From: DATILL01 sp035476575
GTDB taxonomy: Bacteria; Actinomycetota; Actinomycetes; Mycobacteriales; JACQDL01
Assembly: GCA_035476575.1 (NCBI GenBank)
Contig: DATILL010000100.1
Span: forward strand, 24,646-88,645
Direction: 5' to 3'
Length of the DNA stretch: 64,000 bases
Both the position numbers and the translations under genes were made by a program. The notes under the pieces are model-generated. The model worked only from the letters and a program-made list of their open reading frames with translations. It made no database searches and was not told the DNA's origin. Every line of letters starts with the position of its first letter. Position 1 is the first letter of the stretch. Shown piece after piece: positions 1 through 9,800 of this stretch.

Positions 1-1
1 C

Positions 2-352
2 TCGGTCGGCCGGTACGGCGAGGCCGGCGTCCTGCACCGCGACGACGCGGACCTGGTCGGGCTGGTCCGTCGGGACCTGGCCGCGGTGACCGGCCTCGAC
101 GCCCGGCCGCTGGCCACCCGGGTGACCCGGTGGGGGGGCGGGCTGCCGCAGTACGCCGTCGGGCACGTCGATCGGGTGGCCCGGATCCGCGCCGCGGTCG
201 CCGCCGTACCCGGGCTGGCGGTGTGCGGGGCGGCGTACGACGGAGTAGGTGTGCCGGCCTGCATCCGGACCGCGCAGGCCGCCGTGACCCAGGTGCTCGC
301 CAGCTTCCCAGCAGCGGCAGAATCGACGCATGACCGGGAAGAGCGCGCGTGA
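2..352 (+). CDS. hemY: Coproporphyrinogen/protoporphyrinogen oxidase, C-terminal part
   Basis: The reading frame enters from the left edge, so only about the last 116 residues are present. GRYGEA, RWGGGLPQYAVGH and the closing GVGVPACI segment are typical of the C-terminal FAD-binding part of HemY/CgoX flavoenzymes, which oxidise coproporphyrinogen III to coproporphyrin III in the actinobacterial heme route. The stop overlaps the start of hemQ by 23 bp, so the two heme genes are almost certainly co-transcribed. The missing N-terminus with the dinucleotide-binding motif should lie just left of the window. Confidence 0.9.
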   Translation, partial: SVGRYGEAGVLHRDDADLVGLVRRDLAAVTGLDARPLATRVTRWGGGLPQYAVGHVDRVARIRAAVAAVPGLAVCGAAYDGVGVPACIRTAQAAVTQVLASFPAAAESTHDREERA

Positions 353-1019
353 GCTGAACCAGACGATCCGCTACACGATGTGGTCGGTGTTCCGGGCCAC
401 CGCGCCGCTGCCGGACGAGCGGGGCGAGCTCGCCGCCGAGGTCGCCGAGCTGTTCGAGCAGGTCGCGGCCAAGGACGTGGTGGTGCGCGGCACGTACGAC
501 GTGCAGGGGCTGCGCGCGGACGCCGACCTCATGATCTGGTGGCACGCGCCGGGCTCGGACGATCTGCAGGAGGCGTACGCGCGGTTCCGCCGGACCCGGC
601 TGGGCCGGCTGGCCGAGCCGGTGTGGTCAGTCATGGCGCTGCACCGGCCGGCGGAGTTCAACAAGAGCCACGTGCCGGCGTTCCTGGCCGAGGAGGAGCC
701 GCGGCGCTACCTCAGCGTCTACCCGTTCGTCCGGTCGTACGAGTGGTACCTGCTGGCCGAGGCCGAGCGTCGGCGGATGCTGGCCGAGCACGGCCAGATG
801 GCCCGCGACTACCCGGACGTGCGAGCCAACACGGTGGCGTCGTTCGCGCTGAACGACTACGAGTGGATCCTGGCCTTCGAGGCCGACGAGCTGCACCGGA
901 TCGTGGACCTGATGCGGCACCTGCGTGGCGCCGAGGCCCGCCGGCACACCCGGCACGAGATCCCCTTCTACGCCGGCGCCCGCAAGCCGATCGCCGAGCT
1001 CGTCGCCGCCCTCCCGTAG
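330..1019 (+). CDS. hemQ: Coproheme decarboxylase HemQ/ChdC
   Basis: The 229-residue protein belongs to the chlorite dismutase-like coproheme decarboxylases, which convert coproheme III to heme b as the last step of the coproporphyrin-dependent pathway. From memory of the family, the catalytic Tyr maps to Y131 (in YPFVRSYEWY), the proximal heme His to H154 (LAEHG) and the distal His to H114 (NKSH). The spacing matches the Corynebacterium enzyme (Y135, H158, H118) with a constant offset of 4. Full length for the family. The ATG lies inside the end of hemY, indicating translational coupling. Function is well supported by motif and context. Confidence 0.95.
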   Translation: MTGKSARELNQTIRYTMWSVFRATAPLPDERGELAAEVAELFEQVAAKDVVVRGTYDVQGLRADADLMIWWHAPGSDDLQEAYARFRRTRLGRLAEPVWSVMALHRPAEFNKSHVPAFLAEEEPRRYLSVYPFVRSYEWYLLAEAERRRMLAEHGQMARDYPDVRANTVASFALNDYEWILAFEADELHRIVDLMRHLRGAEARRHTRHEIPFYAGARKPIAELVAALP

Positions 1020-1124
1020 CTCCTTGCGACATGCCTGGCGGGGTTCGCCCACCGTCTCGGCCGTCGACGGCCAGATCTACTGATAGGCATGTCCAGGGTT
1101 GAGTCTGGATGTCAGACTGCATGC

Positions 1125-1936
1125 ATGGAGCAGATCAGGGCAGAGAGGCAGACCGTTCCACTCGGCCTGCATGCCCGGGTAGTGTGTGCCTGTGTCGGCA
1201 CGGTACTTCTCATCGCTGGTGTTGTGGCTGGCTTCGTGTCGGCCAATGGGCTTGGGACAATAGCGATCTTGGCTTTGGTTCGGGATTCTTGGGCACCGCG
1301 CTCTTGGGTGCTCTGCCGAGCCGAGTGAAGTTTGGCGACAACGAGCTAGCCTATGCTCAGTTAACCCGTGAGCGAATCGTAGGGGAGCTCCAGCACGACA
1401 GCCTTACGGAGTCGAGACGCGCGGTTTCTGATTTGGTTCTGAGAACCAATGAAGGAGCCTTGTCGAAAGGCAAACAACTTCCTGCTGTCGGAACTGTCCT
1501 CGGTATAATCGCCTATAAGGCGGCCATCCACATGGCACTCCAGCGTGCTCTACCGGAGGCCACCTCGATAGACCAGTTCGGCGACGAAGATGCAGGAGGG
1601 CGAGGGACTGACTTTCGGCTTTTTCTGGGCGGGCGCGAGATCTTGGTTGGAATCGGATATAGAGCGTCCGGACGGCCGATGCCCGGCGCTGTTTTGCAGA
1701 TGTTTCAGGAGGAGGCCGCGGCGGTAGATCGCCTTCTCGTCGTCACGAACAGGCCTCCGTCCGACTACTATCGGTTAGTTCATTCGCAGGGCCGGATGAA
1801 CCTTTTCAGCGAGGCCGCCTTGCCAGCGAACATGACGATCGTGAAGTGGGAAACAGGGGCGGACGATGTTGCGCTGAGGAATGCGGTTTTGTCTTTTCTT
1901 TCGACCGACGTCGCGGGGTCTAACTCGCCGTCCTGA
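1125..1936 (+). pseudogene. Frameshifted two-TM membrane protein of unknown function
   Basis: Two overlapping frames make one plausible protein. The first frame (ATG at 1125, MEQIRAERQ) encodes two hydrophobic helices (VVCACVGTVLLIAGVVAGF, then GLGTIAILALV) and then degenerates near 1280. The other frame continues with GFLGTALLGALPSRVKFGD and runs to the stop at 1936. Restoring one base near 1280 gives IAILALV-x-GFLGTALLGAL, a coherent membrane hairpin followed by a soluble domain of about 210 residues. The gene has clearly lower GC and AT-richer third positions than its neighbours, suggesting transfer. The soluble domain contains GTDFRLFLGGREILVGIGYR, which loosely recalls nuclease-type beta strands, but I do not recognise the family. 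It could be a real mutation, a sequencing error or programmed frameshifting. Confidence 0.6.
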
Positions 1937-2137
1937 TCGACGCTCAACAGCCGGAATGAAATATGAGTTGATCTTTCTAGACCTTTTTTCGAGCCTGTGA
2001 CCAGCGAAGATGCCACTTTGCGTGCATTCCTCACGGTACGCCGCTGTTCGTGCGGATCGGAAGCGGAATGCAGGTGGCCAGCGGGTCGGTGGTTTGACAC
2101 AGTGCGCTGGTCGCTCACCTCAACCCAGGAGGAGCCC

Positions 2138-2326
2138 GTGCCCGAAATGATCGGGTCACTTGATCTTCAGGCCGAAGAGGAGTGGACTGAGATCGAGGCC
2201 GCGTACGAGCGACTGCGGGAGAACACTGAGAGCTGGGCCGAATACCTCGGTGAGCTCCTTGAGTGGGATACGGTGTCTGCGGATCCCGGTGATGCTGCCA
2301 GGGAGTGGCCGGAGCACAACCGATGA
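2138..2326 (+). CDS. Small acidic antitoxin-like protein (MazE/type II TA style)
   Basis: GTG at 2138 is preceded by a strong AGGAGG (2128-2133). The 62-residue acidic product (DLQAEEEWTEIEAAYERL ... DAAREWPEHNR) resembles small actinobacterial antitoxins encoded directly ahead of MazF-like toxins. An ATGA overlap at 2323 opens a second frame, but it gives only 28 residues (MKVGRGQLGQQ..., stop at 2407-2409). A neighbouring frame contains LVVANLGNSARPDLLDRLW, so the expected toxin gene may be frameshifted or lost. The antitoxin assignment is an inference from composition and gene pairing, not from a definite motif. Confidence 0.45.
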   Translation: MPEMIGSLDLQAEEEWTEIEAAYERLRENTESWAEYLGELLEWDTVSADPGDAAREWPEHNR

Positions 2327-2605
2327 AGGTTGGTCGTGGCCAACTTGGGCAACAGCGCTCGACCCGACCTGCTGGATCGACTGTGGGTGATCTTGTCCGT
2401 GAGCCGTAGGCGTCCTTTCGCAAACCGATTCTGCCGCGAGTCTGTGCCGCAAGTTTTTGGAAGGTAGCGGGTGCCCGATGACACATTTCGAAAAGTTGCT
2501 ATGGCGCCTCGCGAGCAGCCGACCATCCGGCAACAAGTTCTGAAACTTGCGGCCTTCCCCCGCGCGGCTAACCGCAGGCTATGGGAACGCGCGGGGGCAT
2601 CGGGG

Positions 2606-3034
2606 TCAGGGTTGGGCGGGCTCCAGGGTGAGGCTCACGGAGTTGATGCAGTAGCGGTCGTTGGTCGGCGTCGGGTAGCCCTCGCCGTGGAAGACGTGCC
2701 CGAGGTGGGAGTGGCAGGAACCGCAGAGCACCTCCACCCGGGTCGTCCCCAGGCCGCGGTCCTCGCGCAGGATCACGTTGTCGGCGTCGGTCGGGGCGTA
2801 GAAGCTCGGCCAGCCGCAGTGGCTGTCGAACTTCGTGTCCGAGCGGAACAGCTCGGCGTCGCAGGCCCGGCAGCGGTACACGCCCTCGGTCTTGGTCTCG
2901 ACGTACTCCCCCGTCCACGGTGCCTCGGTGCCGGCCCGGCGGAGCACCTTGTACTCGGCGGGGGACAGCTCGGCCTTCCACTCGGCCTCGCTCTTGGTCA
3001 CCTTCGGCGGTGGCATCTGCTGCTGCTTCGACAT
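2606..3034 (-). CDS. msrB: Peptide-methionine (R)-S-oxide reductase MsrB
   Basis: The 142-residue protein starts MSKQQQMPPPKVTKSEAEWK and reduces methionine-R-sulfoxide in proteins. It has both zinc-binding CxxC pairs (CRACDAELF and CGSCHSHLGH), the FDSHCGWPSFYAP core and the catalytic Cys in the RYCINS motif near the C-terminus. Full length for a stand-alone MsrB. It lies convergent to the hemY-hemQ block, as in many actinobacteria. Longer in-frame starts upstream exist, but the family begins at the chosen ATG. Confidence 0.95.
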   Translation of the reverse strand: MSKQQQMPPPKVTKSEAEWKAELSPAEYKVLRRAGTEAPWTGEYVETKTEGVYRCRACDAELFRSDTKFDSHCGWPSFYAPTDADNVILREDRGLGTTRVEVLCGSCHSHLGHVFHGEGYPTPTNDRYCINSVSLTLEPAQP

Positions 3035-3131
3035 GCCTCCACGGTACGACGTCCCGGGGGGCGCCAGCGAAGACGATCCGCTGACGTCCTCGGCCAGATG
3101 GCCTGCCCTCCGAGTCGGATCCCGGCGAGCC

Positions 3132-3417
3132 GTGGGGGAGCACCACGTGCGGCTGCAGTCGCTGGCGGCCGTGGTGCTGCTCGACGGGCGGGGCCGCGTG
3201 CTGTTGATGTGGCGGCACCGCTTCATCACGAGCTCATGGGGCTGGGAGATTTCCGATGGGGTTGGTCAAGGCCGGCGAGACTCCTTTAGAGGCTGCCCGC
3301 CGGGAGCTGGTCGAGGAGACCGGACATCGCCCAGACAGCCTGACACCGTTGACAGCGGGAGAACATCCGTCTCCGGCCGGCCCGGAAATCAGTGATTTCG
3401 TGGTCTGGCGACGGTGA
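3132..3417 (+). pseudogene. Nudix hydrolase, frameshifted and truncated
   Basis: The first frame gives VRLQSLAAVVLLDGRGRVLLMWRHRF...WGWEI. Near 3253 one surplus T shifts the frame, after which the other frame reads PMGLVKAGETPLEAARRELVEETG, a perfect Nudix box (GX5EX7REUXEEXGU), then DSLTPLTAGEHPSPAGPEISDFVVWRR and a stop at 3415-3417. Removing one base restores a normal Nudix N-terminal two-thirds, but the C-terminal third is absent. Nudix enzymes cleave nucleoside-diphosphate-linked substrates; the substrate here cannot be deduced. It is adjacent to other decayed sequence, which supports a pseudogene rather than a sequencing error. Confidence 0.75.
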
Positions 3418-3440
3418 GATCAGGGATCTTGTGGTCTGGG
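3385..3440. repeat. Imperfect 32-bp tandem duplication at the end of the Nudix relic
   Basis: GAAATCAGTGATTTCGTGGTCTGG is followed about 32 bp later by GAGATCAGGGATCTTGTGGTCTGG. The second copy lies just past the premature stop, so the duplication may have helped destroy the Nudix reading frame. Confidence 0.5.
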
Positions 3441-3459
3441 CCGGGGGGAGCCCGGCCCG

Positions 3460-3531
3460 CCCAAGGTGTCGGAGGTGGCCGCGCTGTACCTGGACCAGCC
3501 GGCCGGGTCACCGGGAGCTGGCCACGAGTAG
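3460..3531 (+). mobile_element. Possible IS630-type transposase relic
   Basis: A short open stretch reads PKVSEVAALYLDQPAG before a stop. KVSEV-x-x-LYL-x-P is the phrase that precedes the catalytic DEKSQIQAL segment in IS630-family transposases as I remember them. The catalytic segment is missing and no terminal inverted repeats are visible. This is a small, uncertain remnant inside decayed DNA. Confidence 0.3.
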
Positions 3532-4042
3532 CCAACCATTCCGGCGCCGTTTATGAGGCGGGCCTGCGGAGCCTCGCGGCCGAGCCGGCCGAGTTCATCG
3601 ATGACCGCTCTCCGGTCGCGACGCGCCGTGGTGCTGTGACATGACGACGGGCCCGGACGGACAGTACATGACCTTCGACGGGCGGCTAGCCGAGATTGGG
3701 TCTCGGTACGGTCCCGATCATCTGGTGTCCAGGGCGATCGGCTCGGCGGTGGACGACATACGCGCCGCAATGAGGTCCGTGAAGGGGCGTAAAGCCCAGT
3801 CCACGTGCGGGTACTCGCCTCGTGCGTAGTCGGCCCGCGACCCCCTCGCCCGCCAGCCACCCCCACGCAGCCGCCCGGGTGCGAGCAGGAAGGCCCCGGC
3901 CCCTCTCGCAACGCGTCCCGAGACACCGTTGGACGCACCGTAGGCGCCCGCTGCCAATGAACGTCACAAGTCAGGGCTTGCCGGGGGCGCCAGCGAAGAC
4001 GATCCGCTGGCGTCCCCGGCACGGCGTAGGCGTACCTCCCGG
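3532..4042. other. Decayed region without an intact gene
   Basis: No frame has both a start signal and convincing protein character. A 62-codon stretch on the + strand (3641-3829) contains FDGRLAEIGSRYGPDHLVSRAIGSAVDDIRAAMR, which reminds me of the tail of HD-domain proteins, but it has no family partner sequence around it. Together with the Nudix and transposase traces this looks like eroded accessory DNA between msrB and the nuclease gene. Confidence 0.4.
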
Positions 4043-6448
4043 TCAGAACAGGTTGAGGACCAGCCGTACCACCTGCGGCTCGTGGTCGCTGGCCTGGTCG
4101 TTGAACTCGGAGTTGACGTGCACCACGTCGTAGTCGTACCGCCGCGGGCAGATGCAGCGGACCGGCTGTAGCACCGACAACCCGCGGCTGATCAGGATGT
4201 GGTCGAGCACCTCGGAGTTGCCCTCGAAGTCGTAGGTGTACCGCTCCGCGACCGGCAGCGTCCGGGGCAGGTCGGTCAGCGCCGTGGCGCCGGTGCCGAC
4301 CAGGATGTTCGTGGTCTCGGAGAAGTCGAAGTCGTTGATGTCCCCGAGCACCACCACGTTGGCGTCGCTCTGCACGGCCAGGATCGAGTCGACGAAGGAC
4401 CGCACCGCAGCCGCCTGCTGGTGCCGCTGCGTCTCGCTCGGGAACACCGGCGGCTGCCGGTGGCCGAACAGCGGGTCGTCACCGCCCTTGGAGTTGAAGT
4501 GGTTGGCGACCACGAAGAGTGGCAGCCCCCACCAGCGGAGCTCGCCGACCAACGGCTTGCGGGACGTCGTCCACGCCGCGTTCGTCGGGTCGATCCGGCC
4601 GGGCGAGACCGAGAGCTGCGGCCGGCCGTGGCTGGTCACCACGCTGGCCGGGGTCAGTGCGTCCCCGCCCGGCCGGTCGACGAAGGACAGCCCGCGGTCG
4701 GTGCGGAACAGCAACGCCTGCCGGATGTTGCCGCCCGGCTGGCCGCCGTCGGTGCCGTCGGTCGGGTCGATCTCCCGCCACTGGTACGCCGGCCCGCCGG
4801 CCGCGGTGATCGCGTCGACCAGCTTCCGCAGGGTCTGGTCGGCCGCCACCACGCCGTCGTTGACCGGGCCGGTGTTGTCCTGGATCTCCTCCAGGGCCAC
4901 CAGGTCCGGCGCGGCCAGGTTGCGCACGATCGTGCCGGCCAGCGTGTCGAACTTGGCCTGCGGGTCGAGCGGCGACAGGTTCTCCACGTTGAAGGTGGCG
5001 ACCGCGAGCTCGTTGAAGCGGGGCGTGCGGGTCGTCTCCCGGGCCAGGCCGCCGCTGTGCAGGGTCGGGCTGGCGGTCGGCAGGAAGAAGAAGTTGCCGA
5101 AGTTGTAGCTCAGCACGCCGACGACCGGGCCGGCGAAGCTGTCGCCGACGTTCGCGGCCGGCACGCTGGCCAGGGCGTCATCGACGACGACCCGCTCGGG
5201 GTTGAGGTCCCCCGCCTGCGCGACGATGCCGCCGCGGGTGGTGCGCACGCCGGAGCCTGCTGGCACGACCGGCGTCTCGCCGAAGCTGGTCTGTGTCGGG
5301 CCGACCACCCGCGGGTCGTCCAGCTCGACCAGCATGCCCTCCATCGACTCCCAGAAGTCGATGCCGTCGGTGGCCGGGTCGAACGTGCCGGAGGTCTCCA
5401 CCTCGCCGGTCGCGTCGTCCTCGATCACGCTGCCCGGCGGCACCCGGCCGCCCGGCCCGACCAGGGTGGCGGCCGGCAGTGGGTTGCCCGCCGAGCTGAC
5501 CACGACGGTAGGCGAGCCGATCTCGGTGATGGACAGGCCGGTGCTGCCCGGCCGGAACTCCTGCACCGTGCCGGCGACGGTGACCGCGTTGCCGACCGCG
5601 ACCGTGGCGGCTGCCGTGCTGCCGAAGACGACGATGCCCTCGCTGGTCGCCGGGTCGGCGTCCGGCACCGGGTCCTGGACCCAGAACTGGCTGCTGGTCT
5701 TCGCGGTCACGATGCCGGTGACGTCGATGACCTTCTGCTCGACCAGGGGGGATATGTGCCCGGCGCCCTGGATGTCGTGGATCTTGGCCGGGGTGCCGGT
5801 CGGCGGCGGCGGGGGACCGGTGTCCAGCACGGGCGGGCCGGCGGCGAAGTCGGCTGCGTTGTTGTCGGTGTCCGGGCCGGTGCCGTTGTTCAGCCGCCGG
5901 GCCGCGGTGGTGTTGGACAGCGTCCCGGTCGGCCCGGTGCCCTCGAAGTCGGTGGCGGCGGTGCCATAGCCGACGTAGTCGCGGACGCCGGCCGCGGCGT
6001 GGCAGGTGGCGCCGCAGGCGGCGGTGAGCGCGGTGGCGTTGGTGACCAGCGCGACCTTGCCCGCCGTGGCCGACATGGCGATGCTGCCGGTGGCGTTCGG
6101 GGTGGGCAGCGGCGTCGTACCGCCAGCGCCGGCCGCCTCCTGGACCAGGTAGTACCCGCCGGGGGCGAGCGTGTCGGACAGCGCGGTGACCTGCCAGGTC
6201 GAGCCGGCGGCCGCGGCGTACTGGACGCTCCAGCCGGTCAGGTCCACCGGGGCGGTGCCGCCGTTGTAGAGCTGGATGAAGTCGTTGGTCAACGTCGCGC
6301 CGGAGTTGCCGCCGCCGCCGTACACCTGGCTGACCAGCACGTCCGGCGAGGCCGCTGCGGCGGGGTTGTCGACGGTGACCAACATGACGGCGGCGATGAC
6401 GGCGGTACCGCAGGTCGCGACCGCGCGACGGGATGGGAACACGTTCAT
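4043..6448 (-). CDS. Secreted ExeM/NucH-type extracellular endonuclease
   Basis: An 801-residue secreted protein. The N-terminus (MNVFPSRRAVATCGTAVIAAVML...AAAA) is a Sec signal peptide. It is followed by a lamin-tail domain (about 35-165, VSQVYGGGGNSGATLTNDFIQLYN), an OB-fold-like region (about 220-330) and a C-terminal endonuclease/exonuclease/phosphatase domain (about 470-800). The last contains ATFNVENL, DLVALEEIQDN, VVANHFNSKGGDD, VVLGDINDFDFSET and the terminal SDHEPQVVRL catalytic His motif. The architecture is that of ExeM/NucH extracellular DNases, which degrade environmental DNA. The ATG chosen precedes the signal peptide and follows AGGGGG. No partner genes are evident. Confidence 0.9.
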   Translation of the reverse strand: MNVFPSRRAVATCGTAVIAAVMLVTVDNPAAAASPDVLVSQVYGGGGNSGATLTNDFIQLYNGGTAPVDLTGWSVQYAAAAGSTWQVTALSDTLAPGGYYLVQEAAGAGGTTPLPTPNATGSIAMSATAGKVALVTNATALTAACGATCHAAAGVRDYVGYGTAATDFEGTGPTGTLSNTTAARRLNNGTGPDTDNNAADFAAGPPVLDTGPPPPPTGTPAKIHDIQGAGHISPLVEQKVIDVTGIVTAKTSSQFWVQDPVPDADPATSEGIVVFGSTAAATVAVGNAVTVAGTVQEFRPGSTGLSITEIGSPTVVVSSAGNPLPAATLVGPGGRVPPGSVIEDDATGEVETSGTFDPATDGIDFWESMEGMLVELDDPRVVGPTQTSFGETPVVPAGSGVRTTRGGIVAQAGDLNPERVVVDDALASVPAANVGDSFAGPVVGVLSYNFGNFFFLPTASPTLHSGGLARETTRTPRFNELAVATFNVENLSPLDPQAKFDTLAGTIVRNLAAPDLVALEEIQDNTGPVNDGVVAADQTLRKLVDAITAAGGPAYQWREIDPTDGTDGGQPGGNIRQALLFRTDRGLSFVDRPGGDALTPASVVTSHGRPQLSVSPGRIDPTNAAWTTSRKPLVGELRWWGLPLFVVANHFNSKGGDDPLFGHRQPPVFPSETQRHQQAAAVRSFVDSILAVQSDANVVVLGDINDFDFSETTNILVGTGATALTDLPRTLPVAERYTYDFEGNSEVLDHILISRGLSVLQPVRCICPRRYDYDVVHVNSEFNDQASDHEPQVVRLVLNLF

Positions 6449-6552
6449 GGGGGTCCCCCTACTGACGGTCGGGCCGAGGCAGGGGCACGTCGGCGGCCCG
6501 TCGGCGGGATTCGACCACATCGGGTCGAGCCCCGCCGCGAGTTGGCCGAAAG

Positions 6553-6690
6553 TTACGGAATGGACAACCTGACGACCTGCGGCTCGTGGTCACTCGCCTG
6601 GCCGGCGAACTCGCTGTTCACGTGGACGATGCCGTACTGGTGGGACGTGACCAGCGCGCCGGAGCAGGATGTGGTCGAGCACCTCAGAGC
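6553..6690 (-). pseudogene. Relic of a second ExeM-type nuclease (C-terminus)
   Basis: On the minus strand SEVLDHILL (one frame) and ALVTSHQYGIVHVNSEF...ASDHEPQVVRL (another frame, with stop) match the end of the adjacent intact nuclease (EVLDHILISRGL ... HVNSEFNDQASDHEPQVVRL). A frameshift separates the two parts and nothing of the rest of the gene remains. This is a tandem paralogue or partial duplication that has been mostly deleted. Confidence 0.8.
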
Positions 6691-6722
6691 TACCCTCGGT
6701 CGACGAACGCCAGCCCTCGGTA

Positions 6723-6748
6723 GGTCACCACAACGCCGAGTGGTCACC
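6723..6748. repeat. Single unit of the GGTSACC interspersed repeat
   Basis: GGTCACC at 6723 and 6742 flank the 12-nt spacer ACAACGCCGAGT. The 19-bp spacing and spacer sequence match the longer arrays at 35.7, 39.4 and 54.6 kb. Here both heptamers are in direct orientation. It sits between the nuclease relic and the next gene. Confidence 0.75.
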
Positions 6749-6848
6749 TATGGGGGTCTCTGGGCACGAACCGGGCAACTGGTCCGTCGTCAGCAGGGCA
6801 GCCTGGAGGAGTATGCGTGAGATGCGCGTCGATCGCCGAGGAGGAGAC

Positions 6849-9800
6849 ATGCCTGACCCAGAGCTCTCCGGGCAAGTGCGGTCCGGCCTGACGCGGCGGG
6901 ACGTGTTGCGCCGTAGCGGTCAGCTCACCGCCGCGACCGGCGCGTTGTGGATCGCCCCTGAGGTAGCGGCCGGTCCGGTGGCGGAGGCGTCGGGTGGTTC
7001 GTCGGTCAAGGTGAGTGAGGGCACGAACATGTCTGCCGCGGTCAGCCCGGACCGCCGGCTGATCACCATCGATCTGTACACCGTGATCTGGTTGGTACCG
7101 GTCGAGGGCGGGCCCGCCCGCCGGCTTACCGATGACCTGCAGGACGCCACCTTGCCGCATTGGTCGCCCGATGGGAGACGCCTGGTGTTCCAGGCTTACC
7201 GCGACGGCAACTACCACCTGTGGGTCATCGAGGCCGACGGCAGCGGGCTGCGCCAGCTCACCCACGGCCCGTACGACCATCGCGAGCCGAAGTTCGCCCC
7301 GGACGGGCGGCGCATCGCGTTCTCCTCCGACCGGGACGGCAGCTACGGGATCTGGGTGCTGGACCTGGCCACCGGCCAGGTCAGCCAACGCACCGCGACC
7401 GACGCCGAGGAGGGCATGCCCGGTTGGTCGCCGGACGGTCGGCGGCTGGTTTTCACCGTCGACAATGTGGCGATCGACTCGGTGGGCGAGGCCGGCGACC
7501 GGCAGCGGCTGGTGGCCGTGAGCCAGGGTGCGCTGTACGGGCCGTCGTTCGCGCCGGACGGCCGGACGCTCAGCTACAACCTCCTCCAGGGCAGCAGCTC
7601 CGATCTGGTGGTCGGCGGCCGGCCGGTGACCCACGGGGAGGACGTCTTCGGTTTCGCCCCGACCTGGCTGTCTCCGGCGGAGCTGCTCTACACCGCGGAC
7701 GGGCGGATCCGGCGCCGCTGGCTGGCCACCGGAAGCGTCCGTGACGTTCCCTTCACGGCCACCGTGAGCTTCCCGGATCGCCGGTACCGGCGCAGCCGGC
7801 CCGACATCGACTCCACCCGGACGCGGACGGTGCACGGCATCGCCAGCCCGGTGCTGTCCCCGGACGGCGGGCAGGTGGCGTTCCGCGCGCTGAACGCGCT
7901 GTGGCTGATGCCGGTCGGCGGCGTGCCGCGGCGAGTCGTCGGCGACGGCTTCTTCAGCTCCGACCCGGCCTGGTCACCCGACGGCCGGCTGCTGGCGTAC
8001 TCCAGTGACCGGGCGGGCACCGCGGACCTGTGGGTGCGCGAGCTCGCCACCGGCGCCGAGCGGCGGCTGACCGCGCTGCCGGGGGCGCAGCTCGCGCCTT
8101 CCTGGTCCCCTGATAGCGGGCGGGTCGCCTACACCGACCATGACGGTGGCACCTGGGTGCTGGATGTGGCCAGCGGCGAGGTACGCCAGGTGCTGCCGGC
8201 GCTGTTCCTGCCGGGCCGGGCGAGCTGGTCGCGCGACGGCGACACGCTCGCTCTGGCGGCGGTCAAGCCCTACTCCCGCCGGTACCGTGAGGGGACCAGC
8301 CAGATCCTCACCGTGCGGCTGAGCACCGGTGAGATCAGCTACGCCGAGCCGATGCCGCACCGGTCGCTGTCCACGCGCGGCGACGACGGCCCGGTATGGT
8401 CGCCGGACGGCACCCGGATGGCCTTCGTCGTAGGCAGCGTGATCTGGGTCGTCCCGGTCGACGCGAGGGGCCGGATCACCGCCGCGCCGCGGCAGCTCAC
8501 CGATGAGGTCAGCGACGCGCCGAGCTGGAGCGGCGACTCCTCGACCCTGCTGTACCTGTCCAACGGCCGGCTGCGGCTGGTTGCCGCGGCCGGCGGCACC
8601 CCGCGGACGGTGCCCGTCGGCCTGACCTGGACGCACGTCAAACCCCGTGGCCGTACGGTGATCCACGCCGGGCGCCTGTGGGACGGGCGGAGCCGGCGGC
8701 TACGGCCCGACGTGGACATCGTCGTCGAGCGGGACCGGATCGCCGCCGTCGAGCCGCACCGTCCACACCGGACCGACCCCGTCCTGGACGCCGCCGGGCT
8801 CACCGTCATGCCGGGCCTGATAGATGCGCACAACCACTGGCACCTGCGCGGTCGGCAGTTCGGCGACCGGCAGGGCCGGCTGTGGCTGTCCTACGGCATC
8901 ACCACCACCCGGTCACCGGGCGACCCGGCGTACCAGATGGTGGAGACCCGGGAGGCGCTGGCGACCGGCGCCCGGGTAGGTCCCCGTTACCTGGCCACCG
9001 GCGAGGCCATCGACGGTTCCCGGATCTACTACAACTTCATGCGGCCCACGCTCTCCCCGCGGCAGCTGGAGCTGGAGCTGGACCGGGCCGTCGAGCTCGG
9101 CTACGACCTGATCAAGACCTACGTGCGGTTGCCCGTGGCCTACCAGGAGGTGATCGCCCGGCGCGCACACCGCGAAGGCATCCCGCTTAGCTCGCACTAC
9201 CACTACCCGGCCGTGCACTTCGGCATGGACGGCATGGAGCACACCGGAGCCACCAACCGGCTCGGCTACTCCCACACCGTCAGCCGGCTCGGCTGGGCCT
9301 ACGGCGACGTGATCGCGCTGTTCACCGCCTCCGGGATGTCGATGACCCCGACCCTGTTCAACTCCGCCGCGATGTACGCCGAGGACCGCTCACTGGTGGA
9401 CGACGAGCGGACCCGCATCCTGTTCCCGGCCTGGGAGCACCAGCGCCTGGTGCACAAGGCCGACGACGCGGCAAAGCCGGAGTCGGCCCCGGTCCGTGCC
9501 GCCCTGGCCGCGAACGTCGCCACCCTGGTGCGGATCCACCGGGGCGGCGGGCTGATCATCGCCGGCACCGACTCCCCGCTGGACAACGTGGCCATCAGCC
9601 TGCACCAGAACCTGCGGGCCGCGGTGCGGTACGGCATGACGCCCTACGAAGCGCTCACCACCGCCACCAGCAACCCCGCACGATGGATGGCGCTGGACGG
9701 CGATCTCGGCACGGTCGAGCCTGGCAAGCTCGCCGACCTGGCGTTCATCGACGGCGACCCACTCGCCGACATCCGGGCCGCTGCCAACGTACGGCAGGTT

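Noticed and set aside
1997..2137. Upstream extension of the antitoxin-like frame
   Set aside because: The GTG at 2138 has a strong AGGAGG, and the extension has no protein-like character.
4199..6820. An 873-codon plus-strand frame opposite the nuclease
   Set aside because: Composition is that of an antisense shadow, with no motifs; the minus-strand nuclease has full domain logic.
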